Assembly: GCA_003576905.1 (NCBI GenBank)
Contig: QEVG01000026.1
Span: 1-64,000 of the forward strand
Source: Planctomycetota bacterium
Lineage (GTDB): Bacteria > Planctomycetota > Phycisphaerae > UBA1845 > UTPLA1
DNA length: 64,000 nucleotides
Direction of reading: 5' to 3'
In this document: piece after piece, positions 52,165 to 60,797 of the stretch
Layout of the letters: each line of letters begins with the position of its first letter
Position numbering within the stretch: the stretch's first letter is position 1
Position numbers and translations under genes: made by a program
The notes under the pieces: generated by a model
The model's input: the letters and a program-made list of their open reading frames with translations, nothing else
What the model was told of the DNA's origin: nothing
Databases searched by the model: none

Positions 52165-53565
52165 ATGTTTAATCCTTATGGATTCCAGGGAGGGACGGCG
52201 ACCCTCGATCCCCAGGCTACGGGGATGAACGGCCACGCTCGAATCGCGGAGGCGATGAGCGGCTTCGCCCCGAACATCAGCAATCCACAGAATCTGACCG
52301 GCGTTAACTTCGGACAGCCCGCCACGATGACCGGGCCGACTCCGAACTTCGCGCCGTTCGGTTACGGTTACCCGACGCCCGGCTTATTCACGCCGAACAC
52401 CGGCATTCCGGGTTTTGGCAATGTCCCGATGATGCCGCCGATCCCGTCCTATGCGACGCCATTCGGCTGTGCGACGACACCGGTGAATCCCTGGATTCAG
52501 CCGACGATCAATCCGTTCCTGAACTACGCTCCGACCGGCTGGGTGAATCCGTCGTTTGGCGTCCCGACCGTCAATCCATTCGTGCCCACGACGTTCACGA
52601 ACAGCTTCGGCACTCCGTCGATTCCCTTCGCGGGGTATCCCTTCCCGCAGTCGCCCGCATTCGTGTCCGGCTACAACCCGGCCTGGCCGAATCCGATGCT
52701 CGGTGGTTTCAACGCCATTCCGGCGACGACGCCGCATCCGTTTTACGGCATCGCGACGGTGCCGCAGACGCCGTACATCAACACGATCCCCGGCATTCGA
52801 AGCAACATGGTTTCTCCGGTGGTGAACGGCTGGATCAATCCCCTGGCCGCCGCGTACGGGAACTGCATTCCGACGATGGCGCACCCTTTTTTCTCCCACA
52901 CGGCCGGCCTGTCGGGGCTGGTCAATCCGTTCGTGGCAAGCTCGCCGTTCAACGTTCCGGTCGGAAGCAATCCGGTCGTCGCAAATCCGCTCGTCGTCTC
53001 GCAGCTCGCAAATCAGTGCCTCGCCGCCGGCATTGACCCCGTCACGACCTGCACGATCGTGGCCGCGCAGTGCGGCTGCAGCCCCTCGGCGATCCTGCCG
53101 ACAATCCTCGGCAACATCAATCCGTGCGGTCCGATCGGCACGGTAAGCCCGTACATCTACGGGCGACTCGGCATCCAGAACGCGCTCAACTTCGTGAATC
53201 CGTACTTCGGGTCGCTGTACGGCAACACGTGGGGCGGCACGCCGAACTGGAACAATCCGTTCAGCGCGAACCTCCAAAACAGCACGATGAACCCGCTCTT
53301 CAACAATTTTTCGTCGCCACTGAGCTATTCACTCGCGGCGTTGAACACGTTGAACGCGATTCCCGGTATCTGCGGGCCGCTGGGGTGCACCACGCCCGGC
53401 AGCGTGACACCGTTCGGAATCAGCCCGAACTCCCAGTCCTTCCCGCTCAACGTTCCGTTCTTCGGCGCGCAGGGCTGGAACAGCGGCTTCGGCTCCTGCG
53501 GTTTTAATCCGATCCTGTCCGGCCTGCAGAACACGAACACCTGCGGCCTCTCGTATTGCATCTGA
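52165..53565 (+). CDS. Low-complexity Pro/Asn/Gly/Phe-rich protein with NPF motifs
   Basis: Not recognised. 466 residues from ATG 52165, with an AAGGAG site. Almost the whole chain is rich in Pro, Asn, Gly, Phe and Tyr. It contains four NPF motifs (116-118, 137-139, 254-256 and 364-366) and more than a dozen further NP turns (NPW, NPY, NPL, NPA). Only residues ~270-345 look like an ordinary folded, helical segment; they hold most of the cysteines (CTIVAAQCGC). No signal peptide is obvious, so it is cytoplasmic or non-classically exported. Its neighbour downstream is a peptidase-like protein. The composition suggests a structural or scaffold-like polymer, but this is inference. Confidence 0.7.
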   Translation: MFNPYGFQGGTATLDPQATGMNGHARIAEAMSGFAPNISNPQNLTGVNFGQPATMTGPTPNFAPFGYGYPTPGLFTPNTGIPGFGNVPMMPPIPSYATPFGCATTPVNPWIQPTINPFLNYAPTGWVNPSFGVPTVNPFVPTTFTNSFGTPSIPFAGYPFPQSPAFVSGYNPAWPNPMLGGFNAIPATTPHPFYGIATVPQTPYINTIPGIRSNMVSPVVNGWINPLAAAYGNCIPTMAHPFFSHTAGLSGLVNPFVASSPFNVPVGSNPVVANPLVVSQLANQCLAAGIDPVTTCTIVAAQCGCSPSAILPTILGNINPCGPIGTVSPYIYGRLGIQNALNFVNPYFGSLYGNTWGGTPNWNNPFSANLQNSTMNPLFNNFSSPLSYSLAALNTLNAIPGICGPLGCTTPGSVTPFGISPNSQSFPLNVPFFGAQGWNSGFGSCGFNPILSGLQNTNTCGLSYCI

Positions 53566-53605
53566 TGCACTGCGAACCATGACAATCAGTGAATAAGCGC
53601 GGCGC

Positions 53606-53633
53606 GTGGGATGGGCATGGAGGCCCGTCCCAC
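53606..53633 (+). terminator. Hairpin after the NPF-rich gene
   Basis: An 11-pair stem (GTGGGATGGGC, one G-U) with a six-base loop in the 130-base gap before the next gene. There is no T-run, so it may be a processing or stability element and not a terminator. Confidence 0.4.
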
Positions 53634-53696
53634 CGCCCGTTTGTTCGCGATTCTTCGGGAAAAATTGACGGGTGATGCCCGAGAAGGAATGTCACG

Positions 53697-55259
53697 ATGA
53701 ACTGTATCAGGCAAAAACTGGTCAGCCTGCAAAACCGGGCGCGGCACTTGCAGAACAGCCTTCGGCGCTGGTCGCTGTACGACGACTCGGTCTCGCACGA
53801 GATCAAGGACGAACTCCTCGCGCGGTTCACGCCGGCCGAGGAAACCACGTTTGAATCGGACCTGGAGCTTACCAAGGCTCGCCTGCGGCCGGTCTCGATT
53901 CAGCTCCGAACCTTGTCAAAGTGGTACGATTACGTACAGGAGCAGATCAACGAACAACTTGACCGCGCGCGGGGGCTCCTGGACCAGGGACGGCACCACG
54001 AAGCGCTATTCGTGTTGAATGACGTCGAGGCGCGGATGGTCGTCCCCAACGAAGATACCCTGGGCTTTGTCTTCCGCGCATTCCGCCAGCACACCAGCCA
54101 GGAATTCCATCAGAAGCTCGCGACGATCGACGCGATCATTCGCGACCTCTACTTACCTACCGCGAAACTGGCCCATCAGCGCGGGCTCCTGCCCCGGGAA
54201 AGTCTCTCACGCACGCCGCTGGCCTACATCACCGATGTGCCCGAGGGCCCGAATACCTGGCGGCAGCACCTCCAGCATGCCGTGACTTCAGGTCGGCGCA
54301 TTCCGGTCGCCCTCCTGGCGATTCCACGCCGCCTGGTCGCCCAGCCCTGGAGCCTTGTTGCCATCGGCCACGAGGTGGGGCTGTTCGTCTATTCCGAATT
54401 GGATATCGGCTGGGAGGTCGCCAGCAAGCTGCAAACCGAGGCCGTCAGCGCCGGCGTGAGCCCGCAGACGGCGCAGACCTGGGCGCGGTGGCATCAGACG
54501 CTCTTCGCGGATGTCTTCGCGACGCTGAAGCTCGGACCTGCATACGTAAGCGGGATGATCGAGCTCCTCGGCGGAGATCCCCTCGGTGCGGTGGCCATCA
54601 ATCCGTCGTCGCCCGTTCCCCCTGCCTATCTCCGGTGGAACGTCATGCTCCAGACGCTCGGACTCATGAAGTTCGGCGATCCGGCTCGTGAACTCTTCAA
54701 TCAGGTGCACCTGCTGTGCGGCGATCCCGGGCAGCTTGCGATGAGACTCGGTGCCGGCTGGCATCAGTTCGTGAATGATTGCCGGGCCGTGTCCGGCATC
54801 ATCGCCCTGTCGCCCTGTCAGAAGCTCGGCGGCGCGAGGCTCGTCGATGTGTCCCAGCCGTTCATGGCGGCCGAGTTCAACACCGCCATGAAGGTAAAGG
54901 ACCTTCTCCTGGCCGGGGACGAGTCCTGCGCGTCGGACGACAACTTCATATGGGCCGGACCTCTCCAGAACATTCCGACCGCGACCCATGTCGCTCTGGC
55001 GGGGCTCCGCGCCGCCTTCGACGCGACGGTGGATTACGAAACGTCGCGCCGGCTCTGGATTCGCTTCTGGTGCCTGGAGCAGTATCTGACCGGAAGCACC
55101 GATCAGACGCGCGAGCAGGAAGACCGAGAGTACGCTCCCGGTGATGCCGTGCTCAAGCAGATTGCCATGCACGCCATTCCGGTAACGGCGGTACAGGGCA
55201 TGGCAATTCCCGGAATCGGGGCCATGCCGATTCCGGTGGCTTCGCCCGCGCTCAACTGA
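53697..55259 (+). CDS. Hypothetical protein resembling a degenerate zinc metallopeptidase
   Basis: 520 residues from ATG 53697. The first ~100 residues are helical, with a possible coiled coil (LSKWYDYVQEQINEQLDRAR). The middle has VAIGHEVGLFVYSEL (222-236) and WHQTLFADVFATLKLGPAYV (265-284). In many uncharacterised bacterial proteins this layout reads HExGH...W..E..AD.....GPAY, a zinc-peptidase-like signature. Here the fifth residue of HExxH is Leu and the later Glu is Thr, so a catalytic site looks lost or altered. No signal peptide. It follows the NPF-rich gene on the same strand and ends in a good terminator; the two may form a unit. Function unknown. Confidence 0.65.
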   Translation: MNCIRQKLVSLQNRARHLQNSLRRWSLYDDSVSHEIKDELLARFTPAEETTFESDLELTKARLRPVSIQLRTLSKWYDYVQEQINEQLDRARGLLDQGRHHEALFVLNDVEARMVVPNEDTLGFVFRAFRQHTSQEFHQKLATIDAIIRDLYLPTAKLAHQRGLLPRESLSRTPLAYITDVPEGPNTWRQHLQHAVTSGRRIPVALLAIPRRLVAQPWSLVAIGHEVGLFVYSELDIGWEVASKLQTEAVSAGVSPQTAQTWARWHQTLFADVFATLKLGPAYVSGMIELLGGDPLGAVAINPSSPVPPAYLRWNVMLQTLGLMKFGDPARELFNQVHLLCGDPGQLAMRLGAGWHQFVNDCRAVSGIIALSPCQKLGGARLVDVSQPFMAAEFNTAMKVKDLLLAGDESCASDDNFIWAGPLQNIPTATHVALAGLRAAFDATVDYETSRRLWIRFWCLEQYLTGSTDQTREQEDREYAPGDAVLKQIAMHAIPVTAVQGMAIPGIGAMPIPVASPALN

Positions 55260-55271
55260 CATCACCCACGT

Positions 55272-55318
55272 CCGTGCCGTTTCCTGCGGCGCCGCGTCGC
55301 AAGCGGCACGGGCGTTTT
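55272..55318 (+). terminator. Intrinsic terminator after the peptidase-like gene
   Basis: CCGTGCCG pairs with CGGCACGG, with an inner GCGGCGCCGC palindrome, and is followed by GCGTTTTG. Confidence 0.7.
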
Positions 55319-55455
55319 GATCTCCCGCGATCCCTGCGCATTGAAAGTCGATGTGCGGGGATTCTTTTTTTGGAATTCACAGGGTGATTGCCGGATGATG
55401 CGCCGCGATCCGCTCGGCCCGTTGCATCTGAACTCGAACATGGCATCATGGAGTC

Positions 55456-56427
55456 ATGGATCGCGCGGTGATCATTGCCGGAATCGATGAGGCGGGATAT
55501 GGACCGATCCTTGGTCCGCTCGTCGTAAGCGCGTCGGCCTTTGAAGTGCCGGCGTCCAGGGCGGATTGCTGCCTCTGGTCGCTCCTTGAAGGGTGCGTGG
55601 CAAATACGCCCTTGCCTCGCGACGCGCGCATTCCGATCGTCGACAGCAAGAAGCTGCACAAGCCCCGCGAGGGTTTTTCGCGGCTCGAGCGCACTGTCCT
55701 CGCGTGCGCTGGCGCGTGGCGAGGGTTTCCCCCGAGTCTCAATGGGCTGCTATGCCTCATCGCGCCGGACACGATTCAGAAACTCAGGGATTATGCGTGG
55801 TATGCCGAGGCCGATCCGGAACTACCGGTTCACGCCGATGCGGGCGGCGTGCGCATTGCCGCGAATCTGCTGAAAAGGGAAATGCAGGCCGCCGCTGTCA
55901 GGCCGGCCGGAATCTGGTCGGAGATACTCCCGGAGGGACACTACAACCGCCTCGTCGGAAACACGCAGAACAAGGCCGTTGTTCTCCTGGGTCTGACGCT
56001 CCGCCTGATTCAACGTGTCGGCGACGCCTTTCCCGGCCACGAGATTCGGTTCTTCGTCGACAAGCAGGGTGCACGCGATCACTACGCGCCTCTGCTCATG
56101 CGGGCATTCGAGGACCGGCGCTTGCGGGTGGTGCATGAGGACAGGCAGAGCAGCGAGTACGAAATGGTCGGCGGCGGCGGACCTTGGCGTGTTTCGTTCA
56201 GTGAGTCCGGCGAGTCGCTCCAGATGCCCACGGCCCTCGCGAGCTGCGTCAGCAAGTACCTTCGCGAACTGTTGATGCATTGCTTTAACGCCTGGTGGTC
56301 GGCGCGCGTTCCCCGGCTCTTGCCCACTGCCGGGTATTACTCCGACGGTTTGCGATTCCTGAACGACATTCGGGATCACGCGTCCGCGCTGGGAGTCACC
56401 AAGGACATGCTTGTCCGTTCCCGTTAA
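55456..56427 (+). CDS. Divergent RNase HII-like protein
   Basis: 323 residues from ATG 55456, longer than standard RNase HII (~200). The start GIDEAGYGPILGPLVVSA (9-26) is the RNase HII motif with the catalytic Asp11 and Glu12, and VDSKKLH near residues 62-68 matches the DSKKL motif. A later FFVDKQG near residue ~197 may supply another catalytic Asp. In normal RNase HII the glycine-arginine-glycine motif reads DEAGRG; here Arg is Tyr. RNase HII cuts RNA in DNA-RNA hybrids; substrate choice of this variant is uncertain. The C-terminal part is family-specific. Confidence 0.78.
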   Translation: MDRAVIIAGIDEAGYGPILGPLVVSASAFEVPASRADCCLWSLLEGCVANTPLPRDARIPIVDSKKLHKPREGFSRLERTVLACAGAWRGFPPSLNGLLCLIAPDTIQKLRDYAWYAEADPELPVHADAGGVRIAANLLKREMQAAAVRPAGIWSEILPEGHYNRLVGNTQNKAVVLLGLTLRLIQRVGDAFPGHEIRFFVDKQGARDHYAPLLMRAFEDRRLRVVHEDRQSSEYEMVGGGGPWRVSFSESGESLQMPTALASCVSKYLRELLMHCFNAWWSARVPRLLPTAGYYSDGLRFLNDIRDHASALGVTKDMLVRSR

Positions 56428-56495
56428 GATCATGAGCGGCGACCGGGAACCGCGCCGGGGGAGCCGCCGCCGTGTTCCCTTCAAAGGAGATCAGT

Positions 56496-56804
56496 TTGCC
56501 CGGTTGGCTGTCGAATTGGCTGGAGCGCCACCAGAACCCGGCCTCGTTCTGGCTTCACATGGTCGGCATTCCCATGACGATTGCCGCCGTCGCGCTGGCA
56601 GGCATTCAGCTCTCCCTGTGGCGTTGGGATCTGTGGTGGCGGCCGACGCTCCTGCTCGCGGGCGGGTACTTTTTGCAATGGATCGGCCACGTCATCGAAG
56701 GCAATGACATGGGGGAGGTCATCCTGGTAAAGAAGCTCCTGGGTCGCCCCTATGTCGCGGTATCGCCCCGATACGCGCGCAAGGAGTCGCCGCCCCTACG
56801 CTGA
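56496..56804 (+). CDS. Mpo1-like (DUF962) small membrane protein
   Basis: 102 residues; the start is probably TTG 56496, because AAGGAG lies just upstream (a GTG eight codons earlier is possible). The conserved HQNPASFWLHMVGIP near the N-terminus and the later LQWIGHVIEGNDMGE are the family signature. Two hydrophobic segments are seen. The yeast homologue Mpo1 is a dioxygenase of fatty-acid alpha-oxidation in the ER membrane; bacterial roles are mostly untested. It lies ~70 bases after the RNase HII-like gene on the same strand, likely in one transcript. Confidence 0.82.
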   Translation: MPGWLSNWLERHQNPASFWLHMVGIPMTIAAVALAGIQLSLWRWDLWWRPTLLLAGGYFLQWIGHVIEGNDMGEVILVKKLLGRPYVAVSPRYARKESPPLR

Positions 56805-56947
56805 ACAGCAACGGGTCATTCGGAAATTCACAATGCGTGGCCATGCACGCCCGGCCGCCGTATCATGTACGCTGACGCGTGCATGCGCGCCCACCACCGG
56901 GCGGCGGATTTTCCGGCAGGCAATCGAGGAGCAGGGAGGTGCAGCCC

Positions 56948-58015
56948 GTGAAACCAAGGATCGGAAGCGTCAATCACGCCGACTGCGTGGACGGAATGTC
57001 GGCACTGGAGCCCGGCAGCGTGGACCTGGTTTTCGCCGATCCTCCCTTCAATATCGGCTACGACTACGACGAGTACGACGACCGCAAGGAGCGGGAGCAC
57101 TATCTGGCCTGGTCGCGCGACTGGATGGCCGGCGTGTACCGCGTCCTCAAGCCGGGCGGCACTTTCTGGCTGGCCATCGGCGATGAGTATGCCGCGGAGC
57201 TCAAGCTCATTGCCCAGGGGGCCTATCCCGGTCTGCCGCTGCGGGCCGAAGGCGAGCTTGACCCGGCAAGTGCGCCGCTCGCAAAGAGTTCGGGCAAGCG
57301 CGGCCGCACCAAGGCGCGCCCGACTGTCGAAACGCCCCGCGGGTTCTTCTGCCGAAGCTGGGTCATCTGGTATTACACCTTCGGCGTTCACTGCAAGTTG
57401 AAATTCACGCGCAGCCACGCGCACTTGTTTCACTTCGTCAAGGACCCGAAAAACTTCACGTTCAATATCGACGGCATCCGGGTGCCATCGGCGAGGCAGC
57501 TTGTGTACGCCGACAAGCGCGCCAATCCGACGGGCCGCGTGCCCGACGACACTTGGATGATGCCGGCCGGCAGTCCGACCATGGACGGCTTTGTCCTCCG
57601 GCCTCAGGACATCCCCGACGGCCTCCGGCCGGAATCGGACACGTGGTACTTCTCCCGTGTCGCCGGCACGTTCAAGGAGCGCGAAGGTTGGCACGGCTGC
57701 CAGATGCCCGAACAGCTTCTCGGCAGAATTATCCGCGTTTCTTCCAATAGGGAAGACGTCGTGCTCGATCCCTTTACCGGCAGCGGCACGACGCTGGTCG
57801 TGGCAAAAAAGCTGGGCCGCAATTACGTCGGCTTCGAGCTCTCAAAGCAGTACTTTGATCAGGCCACGAAGCGCGTCAAGGCCGCGAAAGTCGGCGACGC
57901 GCTCGACGGCGCTGAGAATCCGCTGACCAGCGCGCCGCCCACCGTTCGGTCACGCGGGCAGGAGAGGAGTCGACGGCCCAGGGGGCATCCGACGCTCTTC
58001 GCCGTCGAGTCTTGA
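56948..58015 (+). CDS. Orphan DNA methyltransferase, N6-adenine/N4-cytosine, beta-type
   Basis: 355 residues from GTG 56948, with GGGAGG upstream. The N-terminal catalytic motif is DPPFNIGY (31-38), and the SAM-binding motif comes last as [15 protein letters not shown] (~residue 273). This DPPF-before-FxGxG order is the beta class of amino-methyltransferases. A Lys/Arg-rich insert (~115-135) and a large central target region separate the two. The C-terminus has a basic tail. No restriction endonuclease gene is found next to it, so it is probably an orphan or regulatory enzyme. The recognition sequence is unknown. Its stop is close to the convergent truD. Confidence 0.9.
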   Translation: MKPRIGSVNHADCVDGMSALEPGSVDLVFADPPFNIGYDYDEYDDRKEREHYLAWSRDWMAGVYRVLKPGGTFWLAIGDEYAAELKLIAQGAYPGLPLRAEGELDPASAPLAKSSGKRGRTKARPTVETPRGFFCRSWVIWYYTFGVHCKLKFTRSHAHLFHFVKDPKNFTFNIDGIRVPSARQLVYADKRANPTGRVPDDTWMMPAGSPTMDGFVLRPQDIPDGLRPESDTWYFSRVAGTFKEREGWHGCQMPEQLLGRIIRVSSNREDVVLDPFTGSGTTLVVAKKLGRNYVGFELSKQYFDQATKRVKAAKVGDALDGAENPLTSAPPTVRSRGQERSRRPRGHPTLFAVES

Positions 58016-58019
58016 AGCG

Positions 58020-59324
58020 CTACTCGTCGTCGGGTTGTTCGTCGCCTTCGACGTCCGGCTCCTCCGCCAGTCCCTCCAGAAGCGTTTCCTTGCAGATTTC
58101 CCGAAGGACCATTGTCGCATAACAGCCTGCCGCCAGCGTGAAGCGAAGCTCCACGAACGCACCGTACTCGTCCGCGCCCTGCTCCATCGCCATGTCCTCG
58201 ACGCGAAACCGAAGCGGCCGCCGGGCCCCGTGCACCTTCATGCCCTTGATCGCCCGGAAGTCGTCGCAGGTGAGCTGCTCCCCGTCGAGAATGGCCTGTT
58301 CAAGCCCGCCCGGTTCGCCCTCCGCGCGGGTCATGCGCACGCCGAAAATCGGGCCCGTCGGTGAAATCTCAAACGCCGCGGCCCGCGGCGCCTCGGCGGC
58401 AGCATCGACAACGCGAAAAACCGCGCCGTGGTCGTGCTTATAGGCAAGATCGCCCTCGACAACCCGGTCAAGCCGCTGAATCCGCTCGGCCAGGTACCGA
58501 TTGAATAGATGCGACTGGTACGCGCTGACAAAAAACTTCTTGAGCCGCGCGTCAATGGCGTAAAACGCCTTCTTATGCCGTCCCTCCGTCCGCGCCATCA
58601 CCCGGCACACGCGGCTGTTGTCGCGAAAGGCAAACGGCCACGCCTTCGCGGCCTGCTGGAACTTGCCCATCTCATACAAGTGCCGCGCCCGAAGCACTTC
58701 CCCCGTGTCATGCGGGCCGGGCCGCCCCAGCATGAGGTCAATGACGGTCTTGTGATCATGCCGAAGGATCGCCTGTCCGATCTGCCAAGTGTCGCCCCGC
58801 GAGCCGAACCGCTGCTGCCCGAAATAATTCGGCACGCCCCGCGCAGAGAGCACGCGCAACACGGCTTCGATGTCGGCCGTGCGCCCCGGATCCGTCTCGC
58901 GCAGCCTGATGCGAAACCGGTTGCCGCGCAGGTGCCCGATCTTGAGCTTGTTCTTGTGGCGGTCCACCGAAAGCACGCGAATGCGCGGGATCTCAAGCGC
59001 CCGGACCCGGTCGGGGTCCATGTGCTCAATGCTGAGAGTCTGAACCGTGACCGCGCGCGCGTCTTTCAGACCGGCGAGCCCGATCTCACGCGAATGCACA
59101 TTGAGCGCCCGGGCGATGTCATGAACCGCCCGCATCGTGGCCAAGCCCTTTTTCTCGATCGTGAAATAGACGTGATCCCCGCTTCCGCAGGGCAAATAGG
59201 CGGGAATCTCCTCAACGACAAAGTCCTCATAACGGCGCTTTATCGCGCCGGGGATCGGCGCAATGCCCTCGCTCAGAAACGGCAGGTCCAATGCGGGTGC
59301 GGCGGTAGGTGTTTCGGCGGCCAT
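58020..59324 (-). CDS. truD: tRNA pseudouridine(13) synthase TruD
   Basis: 434 residues from ATG 59324. TruD converts U13 of tRNA-Glu to pseudouridine. The N-terminus has RYEDFVVEEIP; the catalytic-loop segment is GLAGLKDARAVTVQ (~83-96), with the expected Asp in LKD. Further family marks are GNRFRIRLRETD and GVPNYFGQQRFGSRGDTWQIG (read in parts), then NRYLAERI and the closing segment. A Glu/Asp-rich tail (DVEGDEQPDDE) is extra. It converges with the methyltransferase and diverges from the RNase III gene. Confidence 0.94.
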   Translation of the reverse strand: MAAETPTAAPALDLPFLSEGIAPIPGAIKRRYEDFVVEEIPAYLPCGSGDHVYFTIEKKGLATMRAVHDIARALNVHSREIGLAGLKDARAVTVQTLSIEHMDPDRVRALEIPRIRVLSVDRHKNKLKIGHLRGNRFRIRLRETDPGRTADIEAVLRVLSARGVPNYFGQQRFGSRGDTWQIGQAILRHDHKTVIDLMLGRPGPHDTGEVLRARHLYEMGKFQQAAKAWPFAFRDNSRVCRVMARTEGRHKKAFYAIDARLKKFFVSAYQSHLFNRYLAERIQRLDRVVEGDLAYKHDHGAVFRVVDAAAEAPRAAAFEISPTGPIFGVRMTRAEGEPGGLEQAILDGEQLTCDDFRAIKGMKVHGARRPLRFRVEDMAMEQGADEYGAFVELRFTLAAGCYATMVLREICKETLLEGLAEEPDVEGDEQPDDE

Positions 59325-59510
59325 GCCCTGAATGTAAGTGGAGTTGACTCAAATGGCTACCGATGAGTATATTGAGATGAGTCGGGTGTGATTTCCGGCC
59401 CGCCGGGGCCGAGCGGCCCGATGAGGCTTATGCCGAAACTCGCCCCTCGTTATGCTTGGCAACGGGCGGCTTTCGACATCGGCCTGAATAACCCGTCGCA
59501 GGTCGATCGT

Positions 59511-60209
59511 ATGAAAGACGAAGCGCTCGAGCGCTGTCAGGCGGCTATCGGCTACCGGTTCAAGGATTCTTCGCTTCTCTCCTACGCACTGACGCACGCC
59601 TCCATCGCCAGCACGCGGCTCGAAAGCAACGAGCGCATGGAGTTCCTCGGCGACGCAGTCCTCGGCCTCGTCGTCTGCCGCTACCTGTACGACAACTACC
59701 AGGAATACCTCGAAGGCGAGCTGACCAAGATCAAGTCGGCAGTCGTGTCGCGCCGGACGTGTAGCGAGATATCCGAGGATCTGGGCCTTCCCCAGTTCCT
59801 GTTCCTGGGAAACGGCATTTCCGCCAGAACGCGGCTGCCGACTTCGCTCTCGGCGGCCGCCTATGAAGCCCTCATCGCGGCGATGTACCTCGACGCCGGG
59901 CTGGATCGAACCGCGGAGTTCATCCTGAAACACATGATCCCGCATATCGAGGCGGCCGTGGCGAGCGAACATCAGAACAATTACAAGTCGCAGCTTCAGC
60001 AGCACGCACAGAAGTCCAGCGGCGATACGCCGGTCTATGAGATTCTCGACGAGAAGGGCCCTGACCACGCCAAATGCTTCGAGGTCGCCGTGCGCATCGG
60101 CCATCGCCGCTTTAGGAGCGCATGGGGGCCGAGCAAGAAAGACGCCGAGCAGAAGGCCGCAATGAACGCTCTGATCGAACTGGATCTCGTGGATCCCGTC
60201 GCGACGTAG
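59511..60209 (+). CDS. rnc: Ribonuclease III
   Basis: The double-stranded RNA endonuclease that matures rRNA precursors and some mRNAs. Start chosen at ATG 59511 (232 residues), the family's usual length; ATG 59421 or GTG 59388 would add 30-41 residues. The RNase III domain has THASIASTRLESNERMEFLGD and its catalytic segment ERMEFLGDAVLG, then AAYEALIAAMYLDAGL. The C-terminal dsRNA-binding domain begins NYKSQLQQHAQ and ends SKKDAEQKAAMNAL. All expected catalytic acidic residues are seen. It faces pyrE across a 14-base gap. Confidence 0.94.
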   Translation: MKDEALERCQAAIGYRFKDSSLLSYALTHASIASTRLESNERMEFLGDAVLGLVVCRYLYDNYQEYLEGELTKIKSAVVSRRTCSEISEDLGLPQFLFLGNGISARTRLPTSLSAAAYEALIAAMYLDAGLDRTAEFILKHMIPHIEAAVASEHQNNYKSQLQQHAQKSSGDTPVYEILDEKGPDHAKCFEVAVRIGHRRFRSAWGPSKKDAEQKAAMNALIELDLVDPVAT

Positions 60210-60223
60210 TGCCGCGCCGGGGG

Positions 60224-60751
60224 CTATGTCGTCGGCAGCCTCAGGTCGGCCGAATCGAACAGCGCCTCGAAGTGATATCCGACATTGCGAATGTTGTGTG
60301 CCGCTCCCTGACCGCGATCGACCACGGCGACAATCTTCTCCACCCGCGCGCCGGCAGCCTCAATCACCTTTGCGGCCTCCAGCACCTGTCCGCCCGTCGT
60401 GGCGATGTCCTCGACGAGAAGCACGACGTCGCCGGCCGCGATCCGGCCCTCGTACATTTTCCCCGTGCCGTAGTCTTTTTTGGCATTGCGAATGATGGCA
60501 AACGGCTTGCCGGCCGACATCGCCGCGGCAGCGGCCAGCGCGACGCCGCCAAGTTCCGCCCCGGCGATCAGGGTGGTGGCGGGCGTCACTTTTTCGGCGA
60601 AGAGCCGGCCCAGTTCCACAAGGATATCCGGCTGTGTCTCGAAGAGATACTTATCCACGTAGAATGTCGACTTCTTGCCGGAACGAAGCGTGAACTCGCC
60701 TTCGAGATAGGCGACTTGGCGAATGCGCTCGGCGAGCTGCGCGTGGGTCAT
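60224..60751 (-). CDS. pyrE: Orotate phosphoribosyltransferase
   Basis: 175 residues from ATG 60751. PyrE makes OMP from orotate and PRPP; PyrF at 2021-2950 takes the next step. The PRPP-binding motif is VVLLVEDIATTGGQ (~108-121), preceded by AIIRNAKKDYGTG. The N-terminal FTLRSGKKSTFYVDK is typical. The stop is 14 bases from rnc, and purB lies 47 bases upstream on the same strand, so the two nucleotide genes likely share a transcript. Confidence 0.93.
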   Translation of the reverse strand: MTHAQLAERIRQVAYLEGEFTLRSGKKSTFYVDKYLFETQPDILVELGRLFAEKVTPATTLIAGAELGGVALAAAAAMSAGKPFAIIRNAKKDYGTGKMYEGRIAAGDVVLLVEDIATTGGQVLEAAKVIEAAGARVEKIVAVVDRGQGAAHNIRNVGYHFEALFDSADLRLPTT

Positions 60752-60797
60752 ATGCGTGCCGTCCCCTTCGATTCACTCACTCGTCACGTGCGGTACC

